In this document: positions 10,100-18,206 of the stretch, in pieces
Numbering within the stretch: the stretch's first letter is position 1
Layout of the letters: every line of letters starts with the position of its first letter
Assembly: GCA_964525045.1 (NCBI GenBank)
Contig: CAZGFD010000009.1
Location: 1 to 64,000, forward strand
From: G020348185 sp964525045
GTDB lineage: Bacteria; Nitrospirota; Nitrospiria; Nitrospirales; UBA8639
DNA length: 64,000 bases
Direction of reading: 5' to 3'
Position numbers and translations under genes: made by a program
Notes under the pieces: generated by a model
Databases searched by the model: none
What the model was told of the DNA's origin: nothing
What the model saw: the letters and a program-made list of their open reading frames with translations, nothing else

Positions 10100-11203
10100 A
10101 TGAGAGGCGCAAAATCCAATACATATAAAGACCGATGGGGATCCGTCTTGAGTTTCTGCGGGATCCTTGGGGTCGTGTTGATGAGCGGATTTTCAGTAGT
10201 GACGGAAAGAGCATGGGCGAAATCGGACGGGCCAACTCAAGCCCAGATTATGCTGGGAGGTTCAAAATATTTCGTCAAAGGGAAACTCATCAATATTCAG
10301 GGCGATTATTATTGGATTAGAACGTCCAATGGTGACAAAATCCGGTTACGAGTTTCCCATGACACCAATATGTTTTGTGAGTCACCGGTGAATGGACAGA
10401 AAAATCCAGACGTCACAGGAAGTGGGAAAGCCCCTCACACCAGTAAAGGGTTTCGCATTGGCGATTGTCCACCCGAACCCGGGCAGTATATAAAGGCGGA
10501 AGTGGATGATTTAGGCAAAGCCAGTTATCTCCGAACCATGGGCCCCGGGAAAATGCCCACCACCACTGAGCGCTTAGGGCTCCCGCAAGATTATTTTATT
10601 CTGCCAGTGGTGAAGGGGGTGTTAATGGCCTCCGATGCCATAGACTCCAAGGTGCAATCATCGGATGGAGTGACAATCGGAAGCCTAGAGAAAATTATCC
10701 TTGATTCGAAGAAAGGCGAGATTGCGTATGCGATCGTGGCTCTGAATCAAGGGTCCATTACCACCAATGGCATGGAAGTGGCCGAGGGCAGCTTGATGCC
10801 CGTGCCGTGGGAGTTAGTCGAAAACGGGCGCACTGGAGATCCTGTCACGCTGGATGTCACGGGTGCTCAGCTTGCTCGCATTCCCACCTTTGGCCGTGAT
10901 ATGTCTGTGATGGATGTCCGGGCGTATTGGGAACTGTCCGAGGAAACGGAGACCCAACCGGCCGAGTTTCTTGAGTCGAGGGAATATCATGGATCAGACC
11001 GGGTAGCGGAATTAGAGCTGGCCGCCGCTCGGGCCCAATTCGAAGCCGCGCGAGACCGATATCTCAACTCAAAAACACTCTATCAGTCTGATTTAGAGGC
11101 GATGGAGAGGGCGCGAAAAAGTTGGGCGGACGCTGTTCATAAATTCCGATTTGATTCAGACAAGACCATTCAACAAGAACTTCAAAAGCAAATTTTCAGA
11201 TAA
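10100..11203 (+). CDS. secreted PRC-barrel domain protein
   Basis: A 367-residue protein with an N-terminal membrane segment/signal peptide (about residues 15-40, ending near ERAWAKS), a middle region with QGDYYWIRTSNGDKIRLRVS that looks like a small beta-barrel, and a PRC-barrel at about 170-260 (GVLMASDAIDSKVQSSDG...IGSLEKIILDSKKGEIAYAIV). The C-terminal 70 residues are charged, helical and probably coiled-coil (AELELAAARAQFEAARDRY). PRC-barrels outside RimM often occur in stress and surface proteins, so a periplasmic or envelope stress role is likely but unproven. The start is fixed by AAGGAGGTG upstream. Box 2 precedes it, tying it to the other box-linked genes. Confidence 0.75.
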   Translation: MRGAKSNTYKDRWGSVLSFCGILGVVLMSGFSVVTERAWAKSDGPTQAQIMLGGSKYFVKGKLINIQGDYYWIRTSNGDKIRLRVSHDTNMFCESPVNGQKNPDVTGSGKAPHTSKGFRIGDCPPEPGQYIKAEVDDLGKASYLRTMGPGKMPTTTERLGLPQDYFILPVVKGVLMASDAIDSKVQSSDGVTIGSLEKIILDSKKGEIAYAIVALNQGSITTNGMEVAEGSLMPVPWELVENGRTGDPVTLDVTGAQLARIPTFGRDMSVMDVRAYWELSEETETQPAEFLESREYHGSDRVAELELAAARAQFEAARDRYLNSKTLYQSDLEAMERARKSWADAVHKFRFDSDKTIQQELQKQIFR

Positions 11204-11469
11204 AAAATCGGCCTCGAAAGAGGTACAATCGTAATCTACTTCAGCCGGGCGGATGCGTTGTTCTAAATTCGCCCGGCAATATTTTCTCATCGACGAGAGA
11301 TTTGGTTAACCGAGGCCCTCCCTTATGAAACCCCGGAGAAAGAGGGAGACCAGAATAAAATTGTAAACCTATTGGATAAAAGGTTGGAACAATCTGTGGA
11401 GAAATTGTCGAAGAAAAAAATAAGAGATTCTATGAAACAAGGAAAGTGTCTAATTTCCTCAGGGCTATT

Positions 11470-11642
11470 GTGTTTATTGTGGGAAAAGAGGAAATTGTTC
11501 AGGCCATACGCCGGGGCTTTATCACCTTGAGGTTATCAAACCGGGGTTAGTCCTCAATGAGCCAGTCTTTATGATCCTGTGGGAACCGACCCACGATGAG
11601 AAAAAATACCGAACCCCGAGAGCTTTTTTCTCATCAGAGTAG
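11470..11642 (+). pseudogene. degenerate extra copy of the small paralogue family
   Basis: Just upstream of copy B, one frame reads VGKEEIVQAIRRGFITL (compare DGGKVELDRLKREGFIPV of copy A). A second frame then continues VIKPGLVLNEPVFMILWEP (compare PIKPEPLLNEPSYLILCEP). Joining them needs a single frameshift near 11525. I read this as a decayed tandem copy of the family. The match is by eye. Confidence 0.45.
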
Positions 11643-11702
11643 CCACCCAGGCTGAACGGTCCCCGAATCCGGGGAAAGGTAAGAAACGAAGGAGGTGAGG
11701 AC

Positions 11703-11879
11703 GTGAGTGAAGTCTGGGAAAAAGTTGATGGGATGAAATGGGATAACGATGGGGGCAAGGCAGAACTCGAACGACTGAGGCGCGAAGGATTTGTGCTTAT
11801 TGAACCCATCGAACTGCACCCGGTGCCTGATGAGGACGCCTATTGGATTCGGTGTGAAGCGCCATTTCAGGAGGACTAA
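11703..11879 (+). CDS. small conserved paralogue family, copy B
   Basis: A 58-residue protein (starts MSEVWEKVDG, then W-DNDGGK, ELERLRREGF, IEPIEL and a C-terminal YWIRCEAPF). It aligns along its full length with copies A and C; it is the most diverged of the three. GTG start set by an AGGAGGTGAGG ribosome site. A decayed second copy lies directly upstream, so the locus was once a tandem pair. No box of the type found before copies A and C was seen here. Function unknown. Confidence 0.7.
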   Translation: MSEVWEKVDGMKWDNDGGKAELERLRREGFVLIEPIELHPVPDEDAYWIRCEAPFQED

Positions 11880-12082
11880 AGGGGTGCGACTCAGGCAAAG
11901 GAGGCCGCGGTAGACGAGACTGTACCACCAGCTTCTTTCTTCTTACGCCAATCTGTGGCCCCTCAATCAACTTAAGGAAGAGCCGAGCCGGTGTCTGACC
12001 GTGTTCGTTGGGTGGATGACAATGCCGAAGAACTGCAGCAACTTAGCTGATTTCAATTACGGACCAAACCGAGGAGGCGGCT

Positions 12083-12430
12083 TTGTCGACCATAGACGTT
12101 CTTAATAGCCATTTACGAGCGTTTGCCACTGGGGAGGCCGAGGAAATTATCAAGGACTTTACCGAGGATTCCGTCTTTTTCCTACCTGAGGTCATTCTGA
12201 GAGGCCCGGATGCTATCCGATCAATTTACAAAGCATTCTTTGACGGCCTTTTCAAGCCCGGTACCTATACCATGACGATGGATCGAATCGAAGTTGTGGG
12301 AGACGTCGCGTATATCGTGTGGCATTCCATTAATAAGGATGCGGACGTAAAGCTTGGCACCGACACCTTTGTGATCCGGGACAGAAAGATTTCGGTGCAG
12401 ACCGAGGCCTTTTGGATGGAAAGCAAATAG
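12083..12430 (+). CDS. NTF2-like/SnoaL-fold protein
   Basis: A 115-residue cytosolic protein with the NTF2-like cone fold pattern: two N-terminal helices (LNSHLRAFATGEAEEIIKDF), TEDSVFFLPE strand, RGPDAIRSIYKAFFDGLF helix, then long strands including DRIEVVGDVAYIVW and GTDTFVIRDRKI. Such proteins bind or isomerise small hydrophobic ligands; no specific substrate can be named. The start is TTG, chosen because GAGGAGGCGG sits seven bases upstream and no later ATG leaves the first helix intact. No partner gene is adjacent. Confidence 0.75.
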   Translation: MSTIDVLNSHLRAFATGEAEEIIKDFTEDSVFFLPEVILRGPDAIRSIYKAFFDGLFKPGTYTMTMDRIEVVGDVAYIVWHSINKDADVKLGTDTFVIRDRKISVQTEAFWMESK

Positions 12431-12950
12431 TGTGACATTAGCTGGTCGTATTGATGATGCCCCTAGTGAATACAGCCACCGGGATCACTTGTCCGAAACA
12501 CGTTGGCTATCCAGTGATTGCTGTCGCAACCGGCATTCCCGTCCGCAAGATCATAGGTCGTGTTATTAAACGCCCTGTTTTCAAGCACCTTCTTATTAAC
12601 CACTCCTCTCGCGAGCCAAATCCCAATGTGGTTGTGCTTCGCCGTATACCCTGTTATTTAATTGCCTGATCCGTCAAGAAGCTAAAGGCCATCGAAGGCG
12701 TTGTCTTGTGCAATAATTTCTGTCAGCCTATTGCGATTGCCATCGATGCTAAAGCCAATTCTGTCACCAGGAATGGCGCGATTATAGCTAATCCTAATTT
12801 TCCTCACCCTCAAACTCAAACCCGTCACGCAATGACGATTCCGTTTAGGACCTGGGCCTTTTGTCCTATCAAAAGAATCCCATTATTCGATGCGCGGTCA
12901 CACTCGACCGTATGTCCCAGTAGGTTGAGAATGGCTGGCCCCTCGACCAC
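12431..12950. other. intergenic stretch, only doubtful frames
   Basis: Frames of 72 and 82 codons on the plus strand have no ribosome site and no family resemblance. A start-less minus-strand frame (EGPAILNLLGHTVECDRASN...) hints at relic coding DNA. I do not call a gene. Confidence 0.3.
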
Positions 12951-13760
12951 TTAAGTTTCGTGGACTTTTCGCTTCTCGATGGCCTTTGCAACAGAACGAA
13001 CGAGTTTCTCTGTTTCGACCGGCTCCACCAAATAGTCGGCTAATACACCCTCACGGACCAGAGCTGCCAGATTGCTGGTTTGAATTAGTTGGTCGTACAT
13101 TTCAGCCTCATACTGAACAACATCCCAAAGCAGTTTGGCGGCCGTCCCTCCTAAGATCTCCGTATGAAAAGGCTTATGTTTTCCAATCAGGTCTTGCATC
13201 GTAGCATCTCCCGTGACATCCACAATAAGGTGCACCTCCCTGTTTAAAATAAGAGTTGGAATGTGAGCGGCGATAGGAATACCCAGCTCCTTCGCTTTCC
13301 CCAGCGCGGGAGCCTGAGGATCTTTGTCTGCAATTCCCAGAATGTCAATCCGTGGAAGCCGCCTCAATATTTCGAGCAAGGCGCTTCCTCCCCTTCCAGC
13401 TCCAAGAATTGCGATGTTGAGATGTTCTGTGGTCTCGGTTTTGCTTGAGGGAGGGCCTGTCAGGCCAATTAAGGCAATACTGGGAAATTGCTTATTGAAA
13501 TAATCGAGGGTCTCTCTATTTTTCGAATTGTTTGTATTAACTAGCACCACTTCGACCAACAAGGGGTTATTTCCATAATGAATCGCTTCAATAGCCTCAG
13601 TGTTATTCGTGGCCTCTATAACTCCAAAGCCGCCTTGGGTCAAAGCATTTCTCATCGCTAGGCGAATGTCATAGTTTTCTTCTATAAGAAGGACATACCC
13701 GCGCGATTCACCCACGGATTGGTGCCAGGGTTGGATGGTTGGGGATTTTTGCACAGTCAT
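12951..13760 (-). CDS. pseudo-receiver/NAD-binding Rossmann fusion protein
   Basis: A 269-residue soluble protein in two parts. Residues about 20-105 have the receiver fold pattern (YVLLIEENYDIRLAMRNAL, acidic pair EE), but the strand that should end in the phosphoacceptor Asp reads VVLVNTNNS, so phosphorylation by the usual mechanism is unlikely. Residues about 112-225 are a dehydrogenase-like Rossmann domain with a GAGRGG nucleotide loop and LGIADKDPQAPAL...LIVDVTGD. The C-terminal 45 residues are helical. Rossmann modules of this sort occur N-terminal to some sensor kinases; here no kinase follows. It may sense NAD(P) or a metabolite, which is inference. ATG follows a GGAGGG ribosome site. 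Confidence 0.65.
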   Translation of the reverse strand: MTVQKSPTIQPWHQSVGESRGYVLLIEENYDIRLAMRNALTQGGFGVIEATNNTEAIEAIHYGNNPLLVEVVLVNTNNSKNRETLDYFNKQFPSIALIGLTGPPSSKTETTEHLNIAILGAGRGGSALLEILRRLPRIDILGIADKDPQAPALGKAKELGIPIAAHIPTLILNREVHLIVDVTGDATMQDLIGKHKPFHTEILGGTAAKLLWDVVQYEAEMYDQLIQTSNLAALVREGVLADYLVEPVETEKLVRSVAKAIEKRKVHET

Positions 13761-13850
13761 AAATTCCCTCCTTCTGAATTCCTTCTATTCTGAAAGACTC
13801 CAGCGCTTCCCCTTCGAGACAATTTTACCTCGTTAATGTCTATAAGAGGA

Positions 13851-14768
13851 TTAAGATTTGGCCCACCATTGCTCTTTGCTATGAGAATCCTTTTTGACGG
13901 TTTTGGTGAACCCTGAGATGTCCCTGCGGCTCAGATTCCCTTTTGGAACAAGGCGGGGATCCTGATACCCCCAGGCCTGCAGGGGCACCACATACTGCTC
14001 TCCCGAGAGGAAGGGGCCATAACAGACGCCTTTATGTATCCGGGAAGAAGAATCATGCATTTTCTGCTCATAGCGGTGCATGAGTATTTTCCATACCCAC
14101 GTGGGTACCTTTTCTCTTTCATCTGGATATACGTAGCCAAATAGCAATAAATGACTGAAGAAAATTTCCCAATGGGCCCCAAACCGCCGCAGCAATCGGC
14201 GCCAGTTCATCTGTGTGCCACAAGCCTGAATCAAATGAATAATGTCAGCCCCATCATAGCGATGGCGTTCCATCACGTAGGCTTTCATCCATATCATTTC
14301 TTCCGGGGGAATAAGGCCAACGACGTGTCCATCAAGCGTTCGAGATATCGAATGGCGAAACCACCCTTCATCGACATCACAAAGGCCATTCCCCGAACTA
14401 AAGATAACATCTATGACATAATCGTGGTATTGGACTTTGCCCAACCAGTGGGGGAAAGTGGTTTCGGTGGTGTAGCCGGCGTCAGCGAGCATGTGCAAAA
14501 CGTATTCAAATTCCCGTGGGGTCACAAAAAGATCAATATCTTTCGTGTCCCGGGCGATGCCGGTATAGGCCGCAAATGCGTACGATCCGCCGATTAAAAA
14601 TCTCTGCCCTGCGCACCGAAGCAGGGCCAGGACACCGAGATAAAAATCCCGAAATGAAGCAATGGAACTCAGTTCTGGGACAAAAGGGAGACTTTTGCCC
14701 TCACGGGATTTTGACAAAACGTCCGGAGACATTTTTTTAAGACTTGTCTTCATGACAGTTACACTCAT
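13851..14768 (-). CDS. nucleotidyltransferase-fold protein
   Basis: A 305-residue protein with a polymerase-beta-type nucleotidyltransferase core: FLIGGSYAFAAYTG (GG/GS loop) followed by TKDIDLFV, which supplies the D-x-D metal pair, and a third carboxylate probably in YVIDVIF. A helical C-terminal half follows. Such proteins transfer nucleotides to proteins, RNA or small molecules; some are toxins, but no antitoxin-like gene is present. It lies 8 bp behind the metallophosphoesterase gene on the same strand, so the two are very probably co-transcribed and may act in opposing or sequential steps. Confidence 0.7.
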   Translation of the reverse strand: MSVTVMKTSLKKMSPDVLSKSREGKSLPFVPELSSIASFRDFYLGVLALLRCAGQRFLIGGSYAFAAYTGIARDTKDIDLFVTPREFEYVLHMLADAGYTTETTFPHWLGKVQYHDYVIDVIFSSGNGLCDVDEGWFRHSISRTLDGHVVGLIPPEEMIWMKAYVMERHRYDGADIIHLIQACGTQMNWRRLLRRFGAHWEIFFSHLLLFGYVYPDEREKVPTWVWKILMHRYEQKMHDSSSRIHKGVCYGPFLSGEQYVVPLQAWGYQDPRLVPKGNLSRRDISGFTKTVKKDSHSKEQWWAKS

Positions 14769-14776
14769 GGGCCATT

Positions 14777-15568
14777 TTAACCCTTCAAAGGCATGAGGTA
14801 CGAGAAAAATGGCGCCTGGGAGGGGTTAGCTTGTTGAAGAAGGGGCATCGCCACATTAAAAACCGGAATGTTATTTCGTGTCACTCCCTGCAATTTTCCG
14901 TGATGGGCGTGGCCATGAAACACCGCATTGATAGAATGCTGTACCAATACATCCTCAAACATACTGGACCCAAGGAATGGAATAATCTCTTCGGGCTCCC
15001 CCTCGACCGTCTGGCGAATTGGCGCGTAATGGAGAAGACCAATCCGATAAATACTATTGGACCTATTGAGCGCTGTTTCAAATTTGGCTGCTTCCTTTTG
15101 CCCCTCCTTCACCATTTCTTTGAAGGATAGTTCTCCCCACGGCTTCAAAGCATAATCTCCAAATCCCCCGGCGAATCCTTTCGTACCAATAAAATCCACC
15201 CCGTTTATCGTCTGGACATCGCCGTCGAGCACCATCATCCCCGATTCACGTAGAATGTGGGTCACCGTCTCGGCCATCCCCAACTCAAAATCATGATTGC
15301 CCAGCACGCCGAGAATGGGACACCGCAGGGGAGCCAGTATTTCGGCTAACATGGTTGCCTCGGAAGGAGCGCCGTGATGGGTTAAGTCCCCGCAAAGGAG
15401 TACCACATCGGCTTCTTTATCAATTTGGTCAAAGAGCGATTTTAAAAATTCCGTATCTGTATATGGACAATGTAAGTCTCCCATCGCCGCGATGTGCATT
15501 GTGTCGGCCTCCGAAACGGCAGGCTGGCTCCCTTCCTCATTCCAGGGAAGTTCTTTTGTTCTATCCAT
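14777..15568 (-). CDS. calcineurin-like metallophosphoesterase
   Basis: A 263-residue cytosolic metallophosphoesterase with the complete five-motif set: AMGDLHCP (D-x-H), LLCGDLTHHG (GD), LGNHDFE (GNHD), LLHYAP and HGHAHHG (GH-x-H), so two metal ions should bind and the enzyme should be active on phosphodiester or phosphomonoester substrates. Substrate unknown. It is the upstream gene of a two-gene unit with the nucleotidyltransferase at 13851-14768. Length is typical (250-280). Confidence 0.85.
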   Translation of the reverse strand: MDRTKELPWNEEGSQPAVSEADTMHIAAMGDLHCPYTDTEFLKSLFDQIDKEADVVLLCGDLTHHGAPSEATMLAEILAPLRCPILGVLGNHDFELGMAETVTHILRESGMMVLDGDVQTINGVDFIGTKGFAGGFGDYALKPWGELSFKEMVKEGQKEAAKFETALNRSNSIYRIGLLHYAPIRQTVEGEPEEIIPFLGSSMFEDVLVQHSINAVFHGHAHHGKLQGVTRNNIPVFNVAMPLLQQANPSQAPFFSYLMPLKG

Positions 15569-15875
15569 ACAGACTGTTCCTCGCCTTGGCCATCGGCTAT
15601 AATCTCATCGTTATTGCAGCCTGCTCCAAACTTTCCTCATACCAAAATTGGCCTGGATAGGAACCGGACGGAACAGGATGGTCCACATCGGCATTGACCG
15701 CCAAGCGGAAACCGATTCATTTTTGACAGACTAATCCCCAGTGTATGGGTCTAAAATAGTATGGAGGTGCCATAAACGAGATGTGGCTTGTGATTGTCCA
15801 ACAGATCATGACACTCAAAAGGCGGTGAAGTCTGTCCTCAGCCAATTCACCTAGATTAATTTCATAAATCGAATC
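15569..15875. other. short intergenic stretch
   Basis: A plus-strand 37-codon frame from a GTG near 15738 (containing RCHKRDVACDCPTDHD) has a cysteine-rich, protein-like look but no ribosome site before its GTG. It is not called as a gene. No box or terminator seen. Confidence 0.25.
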
Positions 15876-16166
15876 TTAAGATTTTAGGGTGGCTATAACC
15901 TCTTTTCGTCGTGCTCGGTTTTTAAGGACAAAAGGATGCTGCCCAAATCGATTTTGAAGTATCAGGGGATCAAGAATCTCTCCACATTGCATACATCGGA
16001 ACGCCCAGAAGCCGTTGTTGCCGGTCTCGTCATGTAGATCAAAACAAAACTCCCTCGCCATTAATCCCTCACACCGATAGCACCTAACTGAATTCTGACC
16101 TTCAAATTTTAAATATTCAGCGTGAAGATTTGTTTGGCTGGACTTAGTATTTTCCCTATACGCCAT
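15876..16166 (-). CDS. small zinc-ribbon protein
   Basis: A 96-residue protein with two CxxC knuckles (RCYRCEGLM and FRCMQCGEIL) separated by 27 residues, the pattern of a zinc ribbon, and a basic C-terminal tail (LKNRARRKEVI). No signal peptide. Similar short zinc-ribbon proteins are, as I recall, common in Nitrospira genomes, but their role is unknown; nucleic-acid binding is a guess. The ATG is set by a GGAGG nine bases upstream. Box 3 lies 91 bp before the start in the correct orientation. Confidence 0.7.
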   Translation of the reverse strand: MAYRENTKSSQTNLHAEYLKFEGQNSVRCYRCEGLMAREFCFDLHDETGNNGFWAFRCMQCGEILDPLILQNRFGQHPFVLKNRARRKEVIATLKS

Positions 16167-16257
16167 GGCATCCTCCGTACTGTTCGGGTTTTCTATTCCT
16201 ACTTTTCGGAAGACTATCTATTTCAATAGTCAAACCTACCATTCCGCAATAGTTTTG

Positions 16258-16277
16258 TGACCTGCCAAAAACCCTAG
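16258..16277 (-). promoter_or_regulatory. 20-bp box 3, points to zinc-ribbon gene
   Basis: Plus strand ends CTGCCAAAAACCCTAG; the 5' four bases are diverged and GGC is GCC, as in box 4. On the minus strand it leads to the zinc-ribbon gene start 91 bp away, the shortest distance in the set. Confidence 0.5.
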
Positions 16278-16387
16278 GGCCCGAAAGTAGTTCGGCCTTG
16301 CTTGACTATCTCGGAGAAAAATTGAAACGTCGCGGGGAATGCCAGGTCGGTAGGGGTTGGAGGGTGTCCCTCAAATTATCGTCGTTT

Positions 16388-17242
16388 TTACCCTTTGGGG
16401 AGGAAGAGGGGAAGTTTCAACCCTTCTCGGGCCACAAACGTTTGGGGAAATATCTGCTGAGCCATGAATTGTCGCCTATCGAGTTGTTCATCTGTCATCT
16501 CCGGATCATGATGAAATAAAAAAAGTTGCTTAGTCTCTGCCTCAACGGCCAGTTGGACAACATCCTCCCAGGCGCTATGGCCCCATCCCTTTTTGTCTTT
16601 TCGTAACTCTTCCCGGGTATATTGGGCATCGTGGATTAGAATATCGACCCCAGAAGTCTCTTTGAGTACGGTTGGTGAAAGAGTCTCAACCTCGTGTTCA
16701 TGGTCTGTGACGTAGGCAATCCGAACTCCCTCTAAGTCCAATATATACCCAAGAGCAGCATTCGGATGCCGGAGGCGAAATGACTTGACTGTGACCTCTG
16801 GGAAAATGGTTACAGTGTCATTGGATCCAATCTCCTGAAAGTGCAAATTCGATTGATAAAGATCTTTCATCTCGATTGGAAAAAACGGATGCTGGAATTG
16901 CCCCTCAAGGAGTTGGAAAAGACTATTCTGGCGTTTGCTTTCCCCATAAATTGTGAAGTGGTTTCCCGGTGAAATGGCAGGGACAAAAAAGGGCAAACCT
17001 TGAATGTGATCCCAATGAGTGTGGGTTAGAAATATACTCCCTTTCAACGATTCTAGGTCGCCCCGGGTCATGAGTTGGTTCCCTAGATTCCGCAACCCCG
17101 TTCCCGCATCAAAAATCACAATGTGATTTTGATACTCTATGCTGACACACGAGGTGTTCCCACCAAATACCATGGTGTCAACCCCAGGCGATGGGATGGA
17201 ACCCCGAACCCCCCAAAACGTTAAGGTCGCTGCTGAAAACAC
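16388..17242 (-). CDS. MBL-fold metallohydrolase
   Basis: A 284-residue metallo-beta-lactamase-fold hydrolase of the PhnP/ribonuclease-Z-like branch: N-terminal LTFWGVRGSIPSPG, FGGNTSCVSIE, IFDAGTGLRNLG, the metal motif LTHTHWDHIQGLPFF, then YVTDHEHE, DILIHDAQYT and a final LFLFHHDP. All expected metal ligands are visible. Members open cyclic phosphates or cleave cyclic nucleotides; this one's substrate is unknown. Start is a GTG at 17242 that places the WGVRGSIP strand at the usual distance. It stands alone; box 3 sits just behind its start's far side and belongs to the next gene. Confidence 0.82.
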   Translation of the reverse strand: MFSAATLTFWGVRGSIPSPGVDTMVFGGNTSCVSIEYQNHIVIFDAGTGLRNLGNQLMTRGDLESLKGSIFLTHTHWDHIQGLPFFVPAISPGNHFTIYGESKRQNSLFQLLEGQFQHPFFPIEMKDLYQSNLHFQEIGSNDTVTIFPEVTVKSFRLRHPNAALGYILDLEGVRIAYVTDHEHEVETLSPTVLKETSGVDILIHDAQYTREELRKDKKGWGHSAWEDVVQLAVEAETKQLFLFHHDPEMTDEQLDRRQFMAQQIFPQTFVAREGLKLPLFLPKG

Positions 17243-17475
17243 GAAAGTTTGCTTCTCCTGGCGTTCCGTTTGCGATCAGGCCTGATAGAAAGCCCCATAT
17301 GGATAGACGTCATGTTGATTTTTGAAAGTCAAGGAAATTTCTAGGTAATAGAACCCGGTTTGAATGTCTTCTATTTCAGAATCGCCAAGCGAAGGCCCAG
17401 AATAAACAACTGTTGAAGTTGTTCTTGTTCAGGTCAGATGCTCACAATCCATTAGTTTCACCTAACCATTACCAT

Positions 17476-17694
17476 TTACGAAGGAGAAGAATGATCGAGC
17501 CAACGCTGCGCGCTTTCTAAGGCGGCCAGTTCCGCCTCCTCCTCCGTTGAAAAATTGGCCGTAGAATAATCTGAATGGGATCGAGTGTCCTGGGCATCTA
17601 ACGGGGTCACGAGCCATTTGCAAATCCATCCTGATTTTCTCATTTCAGCTTCTAACGTAATAGAGTGGTCTCTATAGGTGTGGACTTTTTCCAT
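17476..17694 (-). CDS. hypothetical small protein, box-linked
   Basis: A 72-residue soluble protein (MEKVHTYRDHSITLEAEMRK start; C-terminal FSTEEEAELAALESAQRWLD helix). Its layout, an N-terminal strand with a Y-R-x-H pattern and an acidic C-terminal helix, is that of small stress-type hypothetical proteins, but I cannot name a family. An AGGA lies at acceptable distance from the ATG. Box 4 is 159 bp upstream in the right orientation. Confidence 0.5.
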   Translation of the reverse strand: MEKVHTYRDHSITLEAEMRKSGWICKWLVTPLDAQDTRSHSDYSTANFSTEEEAELAALESAQRWLDHSSPS

Positions 17695-18206
17695 TTTTCA
17701 AATTTTCCTGATTTCGGACATTCTTTATTTCGAGCAGCGGGTTCAGATGTTCATCAAGTGATCATCTAGCTCCGGTAATCTTTCTCATCGTTCTGAGGTT
17801 GCCAGGTAAGGTTTTGATTTTTAGCTTAAAATTACCTTAGTTGGAGAACATCGATAACTGCCAAAAACCCTAGTCCCGAAACAAATAATTTGAAGACAAT
17901 TGATTCAGAAGCGAAGTTTGTAATTTTGCTGAAATTGGACTACAAAAACGGACAAGAGAATCCCCATTTGCTCCCAGACTAGGGATATGTAGAGTTGTTT
18001 TTAACGCTTGTCGTCTTAAACTCACAAGTAGGTGTTTCATGATTAGGATATTATCCATTTTTTATTCCCTAGCCCCTTGAGTGCACGTTTCTTCTTTCAC
18101 GGCTTTCAACATCAAAACAATTGCACGAGTTGGGGGGTGAGTCCCTAAAAAAAGAAGGTGAAATCCTTTTCTTCACGAATATAAAAATAAGGTTGGAGAC
18201 CAGACT
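17695..18206. other. divergent intergenic region with box 4
   Basis: Separates the small minus-strand gene from mgtE on the plus strand. Apart from box 4 nothing is recognised; no Mg-sensing leader structure (M-box) could be made out by eye in front of mgtE. Confidence 0.35.
17854..17873 (-). promoter_or_regulatory. 20-bp box 4, points to 72-residue gene
   Basis: Plus strand ATAACTGCCAAAAACCCTAG. Followed on the plus strand by TCCCGAAAC, similar to the flank of box 3 (GGCCCGAAAG). On the minus strand the gene start at 17694 is 159 bp away. Confidence 0.55.

Noticed and set aside
11991..12050. 19-codon frame reading RVRWVDDNAEELQQL, weakly like the small family
   Set aside because: Too short and the resemblance to W-DNDGGK-ELERL is too weak to call another copy.
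12451..12954. Two plus-strand frames of 72 and 82 codons
   Set aside because: No ribosome sites, no domain resemblance, unusual amino-acid composition.
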